DNA of 47,582 nucleotides, from the NCBI GenBank assembly GCA_031271755.1, contig JAISVB010000011.1, positions 1-47,582 on the forward strand, given 5' to 3'. This document shows, piece after piece, positions 15,025-26,292 of the stretch. Position 1 is the first letter of the stretch. Each line of letters opens with the position of its first letter. Position numbers and translations under genes: made by a program. This stretch comes from Culturomica sp. (GTDB lineage: Bacteria; Bacteroidota; Bacteroidia; Bacteroidales; Marinifilaceae). Under the pieces are notes generated by a model. It did not search any database and had not been told where the DNA came from. It saw only the letters and a list, made by a program, of their open reading frames with translations.

Positions 15025-17523
15025 TTAAAGTGTATGTACAACGATCTTCTCCTCTTCCCGGTCGCAATCGACTTCCAATAGCCTGCTTTCCGGAACAGTC
15101 CCTTTGATCAGGAGTTCCGCCAGTTCGTCTTCCAGGTATTTCTGAATGGCCCGTTTCAACGGCCGGGCTCCATATTGGGGATCGTATCCCTTTTCCGTCA
15201 GGAAATTCCGGGCATTTTCGGAAATTTTTACGGTGTATCCCAACTCTTGCACCCGTTTGATCAATCCCTGCAATTCGATATCCACGATCTTGTATATGTT
15301 TTCCTTGGAGAGGGAGTTGAAGATGATCACATCGTCGACCCGGTTCAGGAATTCCGGGGCAAAAGTGGTTTTCAGCGCCTTTTGCACCACTCCTTTGGCG
15401 TATTCGCTGTCCTGGCTCCTGTCTTCCCGGCCGAATCCGATGCCGCGTCCGAAATCCTTCAACTGACGGCTACCGATGTTGGAGGTCATGATGATGATGG
15501 TATTCTTAAAATCGACCCGTCGTCCCAAACTGTCCGTCAACTGTCCGTCATCCAGCAATTGAAGGAGAATATTGAACACATCGGGATGCGCTTTTTCGAT
15601 CTCGTCCAGCAAGACGACAGAATAGGGTTTTCTTCTCACTTTTTCGGTCAATTGTCCCCCCTCTTCGTAGCCTACGTACCCGGGAGGAGCGCCCACCAAC
15701 CTGGAAACGGCGAACTTCTCCATGTATTCGCTCATGTCGATGCGGATCAGCGCATCGTCCGTATCGAACAGGTAACGGGCCAGGATTTTTGCCAACTGGG
15801 TCTTTCCCACCCCGGTCGGCCCCAGGAAAATAAAGGAACCGATCGGACGGTTCGGATCTTTCAACCCGGCCCGATTCCGGTGTATCGCCTTAACGATCTT
15901 TTCGATCGCCTCGTCCTGTCCGATCACGCTACCGGCCAATTCGTCGTGCATCTGCAACAGCCTCATCCCTTCTGTTTTGGCAATCCGTTTAACCGGTACA
16001 CCGGTCATCAGCGCCACCACTTCGGCCACCTGCTCTTCGTCCACGATCACCCGGTTCTCGTTCAATTCCGTCTGCCACCGGGCTTTTTCTTTTTCCAGGC
16101 GGGAAGTCATCTGCCGCTCTTCGTCCCGAAAAGCCGCTGCGACTTCGAAATTCTGTTGCTTGGCCGCCTCTTTTTTACGGATTTTGATCTCCTCTATGTT
16201 CCGTTCCAACTCCTCGATCACAGCAGGGACGCGGATGTGGGTGATGTGTGTCCGGGAACCGGACTCGTCCAGCGCATCGATGGCTTTATCCGGCAACGTC
16301 CGATCCGAAATGTAGCGGGTAGTCAGCTTGACACAGGCCTTGATCGCTTCCGGCGTGTACCGCACGTTGTGGTGATCCTCGTACCGCGATTTGATGTTGT
16401 TCAGTATTTCGAGGGTCTCTTCGTAGGTGGTCGGCTCCACCAGCACTTTCTGGAAACGACGCTCCAAGGCTCCGTCTTTCTCTATATTCTGACGGTATTC
16501 GTCCAGGGTTGTGGCGCCGATGCACTGGATCTCTCCCCGGGCCAAAGCCGGTTTCAGCATATTGGCCGCGTCTAAGCTCCCGCCGGATCCTCCGGCGCCG
16601 ACGATGGTATGGATCTCGTCGATAAAGAGGATGATATTTTTATTTCGGGCCAATTCGTTCAGAATGGCCTTCATTCGCTCTTCGAACTGTCCCCGGTACT
16701 TGGTCCCGGCCACAATGGAGGCGATGTCCAACGCCACCACCCGCTTGTCGAACAGCACGCGGGACACTTTTTTCTGTGTGATCCGGGTGGCCAATCCTTC
16801 GGCGATAGCCGATTTACCCACTCCGGGCTCTCCGAGCAATACCGGGTTGTTCTTTTTCCGGCGGCTCAATATCTGCGCCAAACGCTCAATTTCCCGGTCC
16901 CGCCCGACGATCGGGTCTAATGTCCCCTCTTCGGCGGCTTTGGTGATATCCACCCCGAAATTATCCAAAACAGGGGTGGCGGATTTACCGCTGCCCTGAT
17001 TCCGGTAAGGATTGTAAGCGAAAGGGTCATCCTCGTCCGTTTCGTCTTCGTCTTCGGAATTCTCTTTGTAGTCGGCCTGCATCCGGGTTCGTTCCTTCAG
17101 CAATTGCTCCCGGAACTGCTCGTAATTTACCCCCATGGAGTGAAAAATTTTGGTCATAAATCCGGATTCGTTGTGTAAAATAGCCAACATAACGTGTTCC
17201 GAATCCACCCACTCGTCTCCCAACTTTACCGCCTCTTCCATCACTCTTTTCAGAATGCTGTTGGAGGCCAATGTAAAATCCAGATCCGCCGGAGCGTCCG
17301 TCGCCTCTTTTTTCAGTTCCAATTTCTCTTCGATCAGGCTTTTCACTTCCTCGAAATTAACCCCCAACGGGATCAGGATATCCGGCACTCTTCCCCTGCT
17401 CACCCGCAACAATCCCAAAAGGAGATGCTCCGGATAAATTCTCGAATTACCCAAACGCCTGGCTTCTTCTCCCGCCAAAGTCATGATCTGCTTCAATCTG
17501 CTCGTATCGATTCTACTCATCAC
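15025..17523 (-). CDS. clpC: ClpC-type AAA+ unfoldase (Clp protease ATPase)
   Basis: The 832-residue protein has two N-terminal Clp_N repeats (residues 5-150), AAA1 with Walker A GEPGVGKSA and Walker B ILFIDEIHTI, a short UVR/M-type middle coiled coil (RQMTSRLEKEKARWQTEL), and AAA2 with GPTGVGKTQ and VVLLDEIEKAH, then ClpB_D2-small. The short middle region marks ClpC rather than ClpB. It unfolds proteins for ClpP. It follows ligA on the same strand, 103 bp away, with its own -7 box in between. Confidence 0.95.
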   Translation of the reverse strand: MMSRIDTSRLKQIMTLAGEEARRLGNSRIYPEHLLLGLLRVSRGRVPDILIPLGVNFEEVKSLIEEKLELKKEATDAPADLDFTLASNSILKRVMEEAVKLGDEWVDSEHVMLAILHNESGFMTKIFHSMGVNYEQFREQLLKERTRMQADYKENSEDEDETDEDDPFAYNPYRNQGSGKSATPVLDNFGVDITKAAEEGTLDPIVGRDREIERLAQILSRRKKNNPVLLGEPGVGKSAIAEGLATRITQKKVSRVLFDKRVVALDIASIVAGTKYRGQFEERMKAILNELARNKNIILFIDEIHTIVGAGGSGGSLDAANMLKPALARGEIQCIGATTLDEYRQNIEKDGALERRFQKVLVEPTTYEETLEILNNIKSRYEDHHNVRYTPEAIKACVKLTTRYISDRTLPDKAIDALDESGSRTHITHIRVPAVIEELERNIEEIKIRKKEAAKQQNFEVAAAFRDEERQMTSRLEKEKARWQTELNENRVIVDEEQVAEVVALMTGVPVKRIAKTEGMRLLQMHDELAGSVIGQDEAIEKIVKAIHRNRAGLKDPNRPIGSFIFLGPTGVGKTQLAKILARYLFDTDDALIRIDMSEYMEKFAVSRLVGAPPGYVGYEEGGQLTEKVRRKPYSVVLLDEIEKAHPDVFNILLQLLDDGQLTDSLGRRVDFKNTIIIMTSNIGSRQLKDFGRGIGFGREDRSQDSEYAKGVVQKALKTTFAPEFLNRVDDVIIFNSLSKENIYKIVDIELQGLIKRVQELGYTVKISENARNFLTEKGYDPQYGARPLKRAIQKYLEDELAELLIKGTVPESRLLEVDCDREEEKIVVHTL

Positions 17524-17575
17524 ATTCTGCCAATTACCGACTTACACACACTGTCGGCAAGTCCTCGTATTTATG

Positions 17576-17583
17576 CAAAGATA
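17576..17583 (-). promoter_or_regulatory. -7 box of clpC
   Basis: Reading leftward, TATCTTTG (17583 to 17576) is a perfect Bacteroidota -7 box about 50 bp upstream of the clpC start. It lies inside the ligA-clpC gap, so clpC can be expressed apart from ligA. No convincing -33 box was seen. Confidence 0.6.
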
Positions 17584-17626
17584 GCACATTTAGATGGAAG
17601 TTCGTGTTGAAAATAAAAAATTATTC

Positions 17627-19883
<2,257 letters not shown>

Positions 19884-20177
19884 CAGAGGGAGGAGCTTTA
19901 TTGAAAAGGAAACAACCCGGATTACTTTTTATACACACCATCTTTTGCACGTAAATTCTTACGATTGCAACCGACTTTTACTATATTTGCAGAAACACTG
20001 TTAGCGGAAAGGTTTTTGTTGTTTTTAGTTTAGATGGAGAGATTGCCAACAAAGAGGTCATCACCGAAATACAGCACGAAATAGCACGAATCAGTTAAAC
20101 TTACAGAAATTTCAAGTCAGATAAGCCCTACCATTTACCACCTTCGGAGCAGAGTGGTGTCATCCGGCGGGAGCATT

Positions 20178-20224
20178 GGCGCCGAATGACCGAAGGGAAG
20201 AAGGCGGTTAGGATTCCAGCGAAC
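20178..20224 (-). repeat. Dispersed intergenic repeat, copy matching the window's right edge
   Basis: The reverse complement of this 47-bp stretch begins GTTCGCTGGAATCC and ends TCGGCGCC. It matches 47503-47549 at 44 of 47 positions with no gaps. Both copies are intergenic and share the GGAATCC core with the big palindrome 300 bp away. It lies about 105 bp before the start of the metallopeptidase gene. Confidence 0.8.
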
Positions 20225-20329
20225 AAAAAAGAATAGGGAACCATTGTGGAGACACGATCCCGGTGGATAACACCCCGAAGCGGGCAAAGGAAGGAAGAGA
20301 CCAAAGAAAACACAAACAGTTCGGATTTT

Positions 20330-23233
20330 ATGAAAAAACGATTGCTGTTAGCCTTAGCGCTATTCTGTCTGGTGTTGCCGGGGCGCGCCCAGTTTGTCGA
20401 TCTGGGACAGGATCCTGCCCGGTTGCGTTGGAGACAGATCACGACCGATGACTTCCAGATCATCTATCCGGACTATTTCGAAGAGAAAGCGCAAAAAATC
20501 GCCAACATCTACCAGGCATTGTATAACTACAGCAACTCATTGGATCACAAACCGAAAAAAGTATCCACCGTCGTGCACGCCGCCGGAGGGATAGCCAACG
20601 GGAACGTCGCCTGGGCCCCCAGCAAAACCGATCTGTACACCATGCCTCCCCAAAGCCCCGGAGACGACTGGTTGGAGCACCTGTGCGTACACGAATTCCG
20701 CCACGTGGTGCAGATAGATAAACTCAACCAGGGACTGACCAAACTGCTCTACTACATCTTCGGCGAACAGGCCACCATCGCCGTAACAGGGCTCTACGTA
20801 CCGATGTGGTTCGTAGAGGGCGACGCCGTCGCCTACGAAACCGCTCTGGGGAAGACCGGCCGGGGAAGATCGCCCGAATTTCTCAACCAGATGAAAGCGC
20901 AGATCGTTGAAAAAGGGCTCTACTCCTACTACAAAGCAGTCATGGGATCAGACCGGGACTTTATCCCCAACCGGTATGTGCTGGGATACTTCTTAGTAGC
21001 CAACGCCCGCGCCGAATACGGCAACGACATCTGGAACAACACCCTCGACCGGACAGGCCGCCGTCCCCTGAGCATTACCCCCTTTGCCCGCAGCCTGAAA
21101 AAAACCTTCCGTTCCGTAGCGGTAAACCCCGGAAGTACGCTGAAAGGCGACGCCAAAAAAATCCTCTACCGGGAGCAGTTCACCCGGCTCCGGAAGCAAT
21201 GGAGCGAAGAAGAAAAACCGGCCAGCCGTTTTGATACCCTCCCCACCCGGAACAAAACATACACCAACTACCACTACCCGGTTGCCGATGCAAACGGAAA
21301 CACCCTTGCCTACAAAGAAGGCTTGCGGGAAAGCGGGGCATTCGTCCGGCTCCGGGGCGACCAGGAAGAGTTGCTGACGCGGACAGGCATAGTGGACGAC
21401 CAGAAATTCACCCGCACCGGACAAACGCTCTTCTGGAGCGAATACCGCCCCCATCCCCGCTGGACACACGGCGGGCGGATGACTCTGGCAAGTTACGACC
21501 TGGAAACAGGGAAATACAAACGGTACAAAGCCCGCCACAACCGGTTCGCTCCTTTTACCGTCGGAGAAAACCTGGGATTTGTGGAGTCGGATCCCGCCAA
21601 CCGATCGTTCATCGTCATCACCGACAATCGACTGCAACGGGAACTGTACCGCATCCCGGCCGGGCCAAACGAGGTGTTCATCCATCCGGACGCGCACGGG
21701 GACACCATCGTTGTCGCCGTACAGCATCCGGGCGGAATGACCTTGGAAAGCATCACACTGCCGGACGGGAAACGAAACCTCCTCTCCGAAAAAGAGCCGT
21801 ACGAAATAGACAATCCGACGGACAACGGAAACAGCCTGCTCTTCCGAGCATCGTACAACGGAAACAACGCCCTGTACGAACGGGACACACGTACCGGAAG
21901 CGTCTCCGCCGTCCTGCACGCGCCTTTCGGCATCCGCTATCCGTCCGTATCGGGCGACTCGCTCCGCTTCTCCTTCTACACCGCCGACGGCTACAAACCC
22001 GGAAAAATCCGTTTGCGGGAGTTGCAGAAAAGCCCCGTACAAAAAAGCAGCTTCCCGTTGGCGGATACGTTGAAAGCAACGGAAAACAGCCCCTTCCCGC
22101 CGTACGGAGACTCCGTTTTCACCTCCAAAAGATATCGTAAAATCGGACACGCCCTGAACATCCACAGTTGGGGGCCCATTTACACAGATGCTTCCGCCAT
22201 TACCGCAGAAGCCGGATGGGTGCTCTACTCCCAGAACAAACTCAGCACCCTGTCGGTGGCAGCCGGTTACATCATAGACAACAGCAACTACAACGTCGGA
22301 GCCTGGATGCTGAACGCCACGTATAAAGGGATGTGGCCCATCCTCGGCATCGACGCCAGGACCGGGAAATACGACTACTACGACTTCCGTTTCGAAGCCG
22401 AAAACAGCCAGACCGGAACCACCGATTCGCTCTATGTAAAATTCCGTTCGAACTATTCGCGCGCCGATGTCACCCTTCAATTTCCGTTCGATATCTCCCG
22501 CAAAAACTACCGCCGTTCCATCTCTCCCTACCTCCGCTACCAGACGGAAGCCATCCACCGCAACACCGTCCGGGAAACCTACCGGGTTTCCATACAGGAC
22601 AACATCGGATACCTGCAACCGGCCGATCCCTCCCGGTACCGTTTCGACCGGTCCGCCAACTACTACCAGATGCTGGAATACGGGCTCCTGTTCAGCAACC
22701 AGACACGGATGACGGCGCAGGAGATCCGCCCCCGCTGGGGACAGACAGTACAGGCCGGCTACGTGCACACCCCCTGGAAAAAGATCGATTACGGCCGCCA
22801 GTGGTGGGCCAACGGGATCTTCTACTTTCCCGGATTAGCCGCCAACCATTCGATATCGGCCTACGCCGGCCACCAGGACCGTCCGCACACCCAATACGGA
22901 AAACAGATCCGCAACCCCAGGGGGATCGAATTGTACGGAATAAAACTAACCACGATCCAGACCAACTACGAACTGCCGCTCTGTTTTCCCGATTTAGCCG
23001 TTTCCAACCTCTTTTATTTCAAACGGTTGGACGCCGGCCTGTTTTTCGATACCGGATACAGTAAAAACACGCTGGGCACCTACCGCTTCCACTCCTACGG
23101 CCTTGAACTCACCACGACCATGCACTTCCTGCACATCCCCTTTCCGCTGCACGCAGGTTTCCGGTACGGATACGAAACCCAAAACAAAAGCCCGTTTGCC
23201 GACCTGTTGTTTTCGGTCACGCTCAATTTTTAG
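20330..23233 (+). CDS. Large secreted MA-type metallopeptidase with outer-membrane-type C-terminus
   Basis: The 967-residue protein has a signal peptide (MKKRLLLALALFCLVLPGRA), a zinc-peptidase domain of the gluzincin/MA type with His121-Glu-Phe-Arg-His125 and a third-ligand Glu163 in MWFVEGDAVAYE, a middle region of beta-propeller-like repeats (about 270-600), and a C-terminal third rich in aromatic beta strands. It ends LLFSVTLNF with a terminal Phe, as in outer-membrane barrels. So the peptidase may be anchored in, or displayed through, the outer membrane. ATG 20330 is chosen because the signal peptide starts there. Substrate unknown. Confidence 0.8.
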   Translation: MKKRLLLALALFCLVLPGRAQFVDLGQDPARLRWRQITTDDFQIIYPDYFEEKAQKIANIYQALYNYSNSLDHKPKKVSTVVHAAGGIANGNVAWAPSKTDLYTMPPQSPGDDWLEHLCVHEFRHVVQIDKLNQGLTKLLYYIFGEQATIAVTGLYVPMWFVEGDAVAYETALGKTGRGRSPEFLNQMKAQIVEKGLYSYYKAVMGSDRDFIPNRYVLGYFLVANARAEYGNDIWNNTLDRTGRRPLSITPFARSLKKTFRSVAVNPGSTLKGDAKKILYREQFTRLRKQWSEEEKPASRFDTLPTRNKTYTNYHYPVADANGNTLAYKEGLRESGAFVRLRGDQEELLTRTGIVDDQKFTRTGQTLFWSEYRPHPRWTHGGRMTLASYDLETGKYKRYKARHNRFAPFTVGENLGFVESDPANRSFIVITDNRLQRELYRIPAGPNEVFIHPDAHGDTIVVAVQHPGGMTLESITLPDGKRNLLSEKEPYEIDNPTDNGNSLLFRASYNGNNALYERDTRTGSVSAVLHAPFGIRYPSVSGDSLRFSFYTADGYKPGKIRLRELQKSPVQKSSFPLADTLKATENSPFPPYGDSVFTSKRYRKIGHALNIHSWGPIYTDASAITAEAGWVLYSQNKLSTLSVAAGYIIDNSNYNVGAWMLNATYKGMWPILGIDARTGKYDYYDFRFEAENSQTGTTDSLYVKFRSNYSRADVTLQFPFDISRKNYRRSISPYLRYQTEAIHRNTVRETYRVSIQDNIGYLQPADPSRYRFDRSANYYQMLEYGLLFSNQTRMTAQEIRPRWGQTVQAGYVHTPWKKIDYGRQWWANGIFYFPGLAANHSISAYAGHQDRPHTQYGKQIRNPRGIELYGIKLTTIQTNYELPLCFPDLAVSNLFYFKRLDAGLFFDTGYSKNTLGTYRFHSYGLELTTTMHFLHIPFPLHAGFRYGYETQNKSPFADLLFSVTLNF

Positions 23234-23291
23234 AAAAAAGTGTCCAAAAGAATGCTTTTCATTTTCAGACAGCCTCTTCCCGGATGCAGAG

Positions 23292-23969
23292 TCAATGGCA
23301 GGGAATATAGAGGGATTCGTCCCGGGGAATGATCACGGTCGAAGTGTGCGGATAACGGCTGCAAACCCGTAAATTCTGTGGGATCACCCAGGAACACAGG
23401 CGGAACGGACGCATCAAAAAGACGGTACCGTTCTCCGGTTCCCGGAACAAACCGGTCAGCAGACGCTTAAAGGTACCCGCAAAGGACGAACGCCGGAAAT
23501 TTCCGCCGGAATTCTCCAACACCCGTTCGATGAACCCCACATTTCCCTCCACCCGCTGTGCGATCCAGGGATCCTTTTCCAACGGCGCCACCAGCGCTAC
23601 ATCGACCTGCGGATTACGGCGCTGGAAAAAATTGACCCAAAGCGCCTTCTCCTTATTCTCCAAGGCATAACCCACCGGAACGGTAAATTTCAGCAAGCTC
23701 TTCGGTTTACACGCACTCCCGCACAACAGCACCGGCTTGGAGAGCCGGTAAACATACTTCAGCGCCTTCCGGAAAGAGAGAAATTCCCGGCTGATCAGAC
23801 ACAAAACCGTATGCTCCGTCACAAACATTCCGACGGAAGACTCCACCTCCGGCAATTTCTCGTACCGGATATCCAATTGGAAAAAATCCGCCCACAGACG
23901 GGCGCAACCGGCCGTCTCCTCCTCCGTTTCCCGGTAAAATGCGATCAATTCATACACAGCCATCTTCAA
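23292..23969 (-). CDS. Hypothetical protein, possibly USP-like alpha/beta fold
   Basis: The 225-residue protein starts MKMAVYELIAFYRETEEETAG and has no signal peptide. Alternating strands and helices, with KPVLLCGSACKPKSLLKFTVPVGY in the middle and a VEGNVGFIERVL segment later, resemble a degenerate universal-stress-protein fold, but the ATP-binding glycine motif is not clear. A start two codons in (MAVYEL) is possible. It converges on the metallopeptidase gene. Function unknown. Confidence 0.65.
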   Translation of the reverse strand: MKMAVYELIAFYRETEEETAGCARLWADFFQLDIRYEKLPEVESSVGMFVTEHTVLCLISREFLSFRKALKYVYRLSKPVLLCGSACKPKSLLKFTVPVGYALENKEKALWVNFFQRRNPQVDVALVAPLEKDPWIAQRVEGNVGFIERVLENSGGNFRRSSFAGTFKRLLTGLFREPENGTVFLMRPFRLCSWVIPQNLRVCSRYPHTSTVIIPRDESLYIPCH

Positions 23970-24020
23970 GCACAGAGTGAAAATCCCTGTAAAGATACGT
24001 GAAATTTTGTTTGTATTTAC

Positions 24021-24038
24021 TATATTCGTTGCCGTAAT
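24021..24038 (+). promoter_or_regulatory. Promoter-like sequence identical to that of the hydrogenase operon
   Basis: TATATTCGTTGCCGTAAT is found here and again, letter for letter, at 28527-28544. The first eight bases resemble the TAnnTTTG -7 box with one change. Here it precedes the Rhs N-terminal fragment by about 100 bp. Confidence 0.4.
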
Positions 24039-24137
24039 CTATCCAAAATAGACTATTCAACAGCGTAGTGCCACTTAGAAATCACATCGGAAAAGCTTGT
24101 TTTTGAATACGACAAAAATACACACAACTAATTGAAA

Positions 24138-24395
24138 ATGAAAAAATTATTTCTAACAATCACTTGCTTGATCCTGATGGTGGGTTTGCAGGCACAGGAT
24201 TTCGCTCCGAGTCAACAGGCACAAAGCTACCTCGATTTCAAAAATGCCACAGTTGACCACGCCACTGGAGTGTTCCGTTACAAAGTGCCGATCTATACTT
24301 TGAAGTCGGGAGATTTTGAATTGCCGATTACCATAAACTATACCGGGAATGGGGTTCGATCAGTAGATGATGTGCCCCCAAAGTTTGGAAGGTAA
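24138..24395 (+). pseudogene. N-terminal fragment of an Rhs/YD-repeat protein
   Basis: The 85-codon frame has a signal peptide (MKKLFLTITCLILMVGLQAQ after a Met-Lys start) and then FAPSQQAQSYLDFKNATVDHATGVFRYKVPIYTL..., the standard N-terminus of Bacteroidota Rhs-family secreted proteins, which normally exceed 1000 residues. It stops after KFGR at 24393-24395. The long YD-repeat body is absent, and AT-rich DNA with leftover toxin pieces follows. This is a truncated gene produced by deletion or recombination. Confidence 0.8.
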
Positions 24396-24454
24396 AAAAT
24401 TAATTTAGATAGCATGAGTTCGGTACTGTACCGGGGCTTTATACAAAGAAGTTT

Positions 24455-24568
24455 ATGCAAACTCATTATATAGATGCAACGAAATTTCCAAATCGCAGAG
24501 CGGCTTGGAATTGGGAACACCAACAAAATCAAATCTTACGAGGACCGTTAAATAAAAACATGCATTAA
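24455..24568 (+). pseudogene. Orphan toxin C-terminal tail
   Basis: A frame of 37 codons reads MQTHYIDATKFPN..., continues RRAAWNWEHQQNQILRG and stops at 24566-24568. It is in a different frame from the Rhs N-terminus and is in AT-rich DNA. The composition (Trp, His, Arg rich end) looks like the last helix of a secreted toxin tip. It is directly followed by an immunity-like fragment, the order expected for a displaced toxin/immunity pair. The reading continues upstream as GLYTKKF without an ATG. Identity is inference. Confidence 0.4.
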
Positions 24569-24654
24569 ACTATGATAGAAGAAAAAATATTTTCGGTTGT
24601 TTTGTTTCTAATAGTCTTGATTCAGAATGGAGCGAATTAGAACAAAATAAAAAA

Positions 24655-24825
24655 ATGGAACTTGGAAAAATATTTCGTTTATATATTTGGGGAGCAAACG
24701 GCATTGATTATACCTTGAAAAAATTGAATAATAAAAAATATGGTAATGATCTAAAATTAGTATTATTTCAATTTTATATAAAACCTATAAAAACTGACTT
24801 AGGGAAAATTCTAAAAATAGAATGA
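24655..24825 (+). pseudogene. Orphan immunity-like gene fragment
   Basis: A frame of 56 codons from ATG 24655 reads MELGKIFRLYIWGANGIDYT... and ends LGKILKIE. The same frame is open upstream to about 24542 (FVSNSLDSEWSELEQNKK) without a start codon, so the gene may be 5'-truncated. It is AT-rich like immunity genes of Rhs loci and its stop overlaps the start of the following Rhs core gene (ATGA at 24822). No family is recognised. Confidence 0.4.
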
Positions 24826-26291
24826 AGCTATTCCTAAAAATATCATTCTTCGTTTTTACCACGCTTATCACAATGGAAGAAGCAAAATCTTCCATTGTGA
24901 AAACGATTTCACAAAAAGATATCCGACATTCACTTTCTTTTAAATCACATTCACTTTCTATTTATACCTACGCCCCCAACGGAAACATGACGCACGACAG
25001 CCGGAAAGGGACGGGTTACACCTACAATGTGCTGAACCGGTTGAGCGAAGTAAGGGAGAACGGCGCCACCAAAGCGCAGTACACCTGGCTGGCGGACGGA
25101 GCAAAACTACGGGTGCGGGATGCCGCCGGTTACGGATTCGATTACTTGGGTTCACTGACCTACACGGGCAGCAACACCGGAGTGCAGTTGGAAACGGCCG
25201 CCTTTCCGGGAGGCGTGATCCGGCTCGTTTCAGGAACCACGCAAGAGATCAACTGCTTCCTTACCGACCACCTGGGAAGCATCCGGGGCGTGGTAAACGA
25301 AGACGGAACCCTACTGGAGCAGAACGACTACTACCCTTTCGGAGCAAAGCACATCCGGCCGGATTATCACCAGAACGAAAACCGCTATGCATACAACGCA
25401 AAGGAAGAGCAAACAACAGGGAACCTCCAATTCTTAGACTACGGATTCAGGGTATACGACCCCGAATTGATCATCTGGCGTTCGGTCGATCCGCTGGCAG
25501 AAAGTTTTGGTGCATACTCTCCTTTCCTGTTTGCCTTTAATAATCCACTGCTGTTTGTGGATCCAAACGGAGCTGCCGCGACAAATTACGTAGACGAAGA
25601 TAACAATGTGCTGCTACAGACCAATGACGGCAGTGACGCGGTGGTTGTGGTTCCGGAAGAATTTCAGGCGGTATTCAGATACTATGCCCAGAACTATGAA
25701 GACTGGGAGTATCTGTTGAACAATCCGGAATGGAACCTGTCATGGTTTAGACTGGGATTCAGGTTATCCGAAAGGCAATTTACCGAAGACGAACTTTTCG
25801 CGATGTCGCTGTACTCCAGCATAAATTCCCGCAATGCAGCCGCAGCCTTCTTTCTGCAACCAACAGCAGCGAATCTGATGCGCGCGGCTCTATTGGAAGC
25901 GGCCAGCCAATGGATGACTCCGGAAAAACTCGTCATGGGGGCAACTATTGGAATAGGAGGACTTAGTGCGGTGGGGGTTGCTAAGGGGGGAGCTTCTAAA
26001 TTACCTACTCAAATACACCACTTTGCAACAAATAAAAGCAAAACATTTACTCCTCAAATGTCGCAAATTGCCGATGAGTTTGGGTTAAGTCTTAATGGAG
26101 CTTGGAACAAACAAGCACTTCCGCATTTAGGTAGACATCCAAACGCCTATCATAATTTTGTGTTAGACGGTATGCAAAAAGCAAGAGCTGGAGCAGGTGG
26201 TAGTCAAGCCGAGTTTCTAAATCTATTTAATCAATATGTAAAACAACCTGTAATTCAAAATCCAGGGCTTTTGCGAAAATCGAGTTGGTAA
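24822..26291 (+). CDS. Rhs core with HNH/AHH-like nuclease toxin tip (polymorphic toxin)
   Basis: The 489-residue protein has a short hydrophobic N-terminus (LFLKISFFVFTTLITM) in AT-rich sequence, then from residue 48 GC-rich YD-repeat remnants (YTYAPNGNMTHD, GYTYNVLNRLSEV) and the Rhs-associated core (DHLGSIRGVVNEDGTL, DYYPFGAKH, FAFNNPLLFVDPNG). The tip from about residue 385 switches to AT-rich DNA: IHHFATNKSK (His399-His400), LNGAWNKQALPHLGRHP and His444 in AYHNFV, the His pattern of AHH/HNH-type nucleases. The body is far shorter than a full Rhs protein, so this is a displaced C-terminal cassette that may be silent. The immunity gene follows 1 bp later. Confidence 0.75.
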   Translation: MKLFLKISFFVFTTLITMEEAKSSIVKTISQKDIRHSLSFKSHSLSIYTYAPNGNMTHDSRKGTGYTYNVLNRLSEVRENGATKAQYTWLADGAKLRVRDAAGYGFDYLGSLTYTGSNTGVQLETAAFPGGVIRLVSGTTQEINCFLTDHLGSIRGVVNEDGTLLEQNDYYPFGAKHIRPDYHQNENRYAYNAKEEQTTGNLQFLDYGFRVYDPELIIWRSVDPLAESFGAYSPFLFAFNNPLLFVDPNGAAATNYVDEDNNVLLQTNDGSDAVVVVPEEFQAVFRYYAQNYEDWEYLLNNPEWNLSWFRLGFRLSERQFTEDELFAMSLYSSINSRNAAAAFFLQPTAANLMRAALLEAASQWMTPEKLVMGATIGIGGLSAVGVAKGGASKLPTQIHHFATNKSKTFTPQMSQIADEFGLSLNGAWNKQALPHLGRHPNAYHNFVLDGMQKARAGAGGSQAEFLNLFNQYVKQPVIQNPGLLRKSSW

Positions 26292-26292
26292 T

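Noticed and set aside
15175..16575. A 466-codon plus-strand frame opposite clpC
   Set aside because: It is the mirror of a strongly conserved clpC coding sequence; its protein has no recognisable domain and low-complexity composition.
19955..20098. Open stretch reading SGKVFVVFSLDGEIANKEV on the plus strand
   Set aside because: About 46 codons with no ATG, GTG or TTG in a sensible place and overlapping a promoter-like box; too little to call a gene. It may be a relic.
20993..22768. A 591-codon minus-strand frame opposite the metallopeptidase
   Set aside because: Valine/Gly/Phe-rich composition with no start context; a shadow of codon bias in the real gene.
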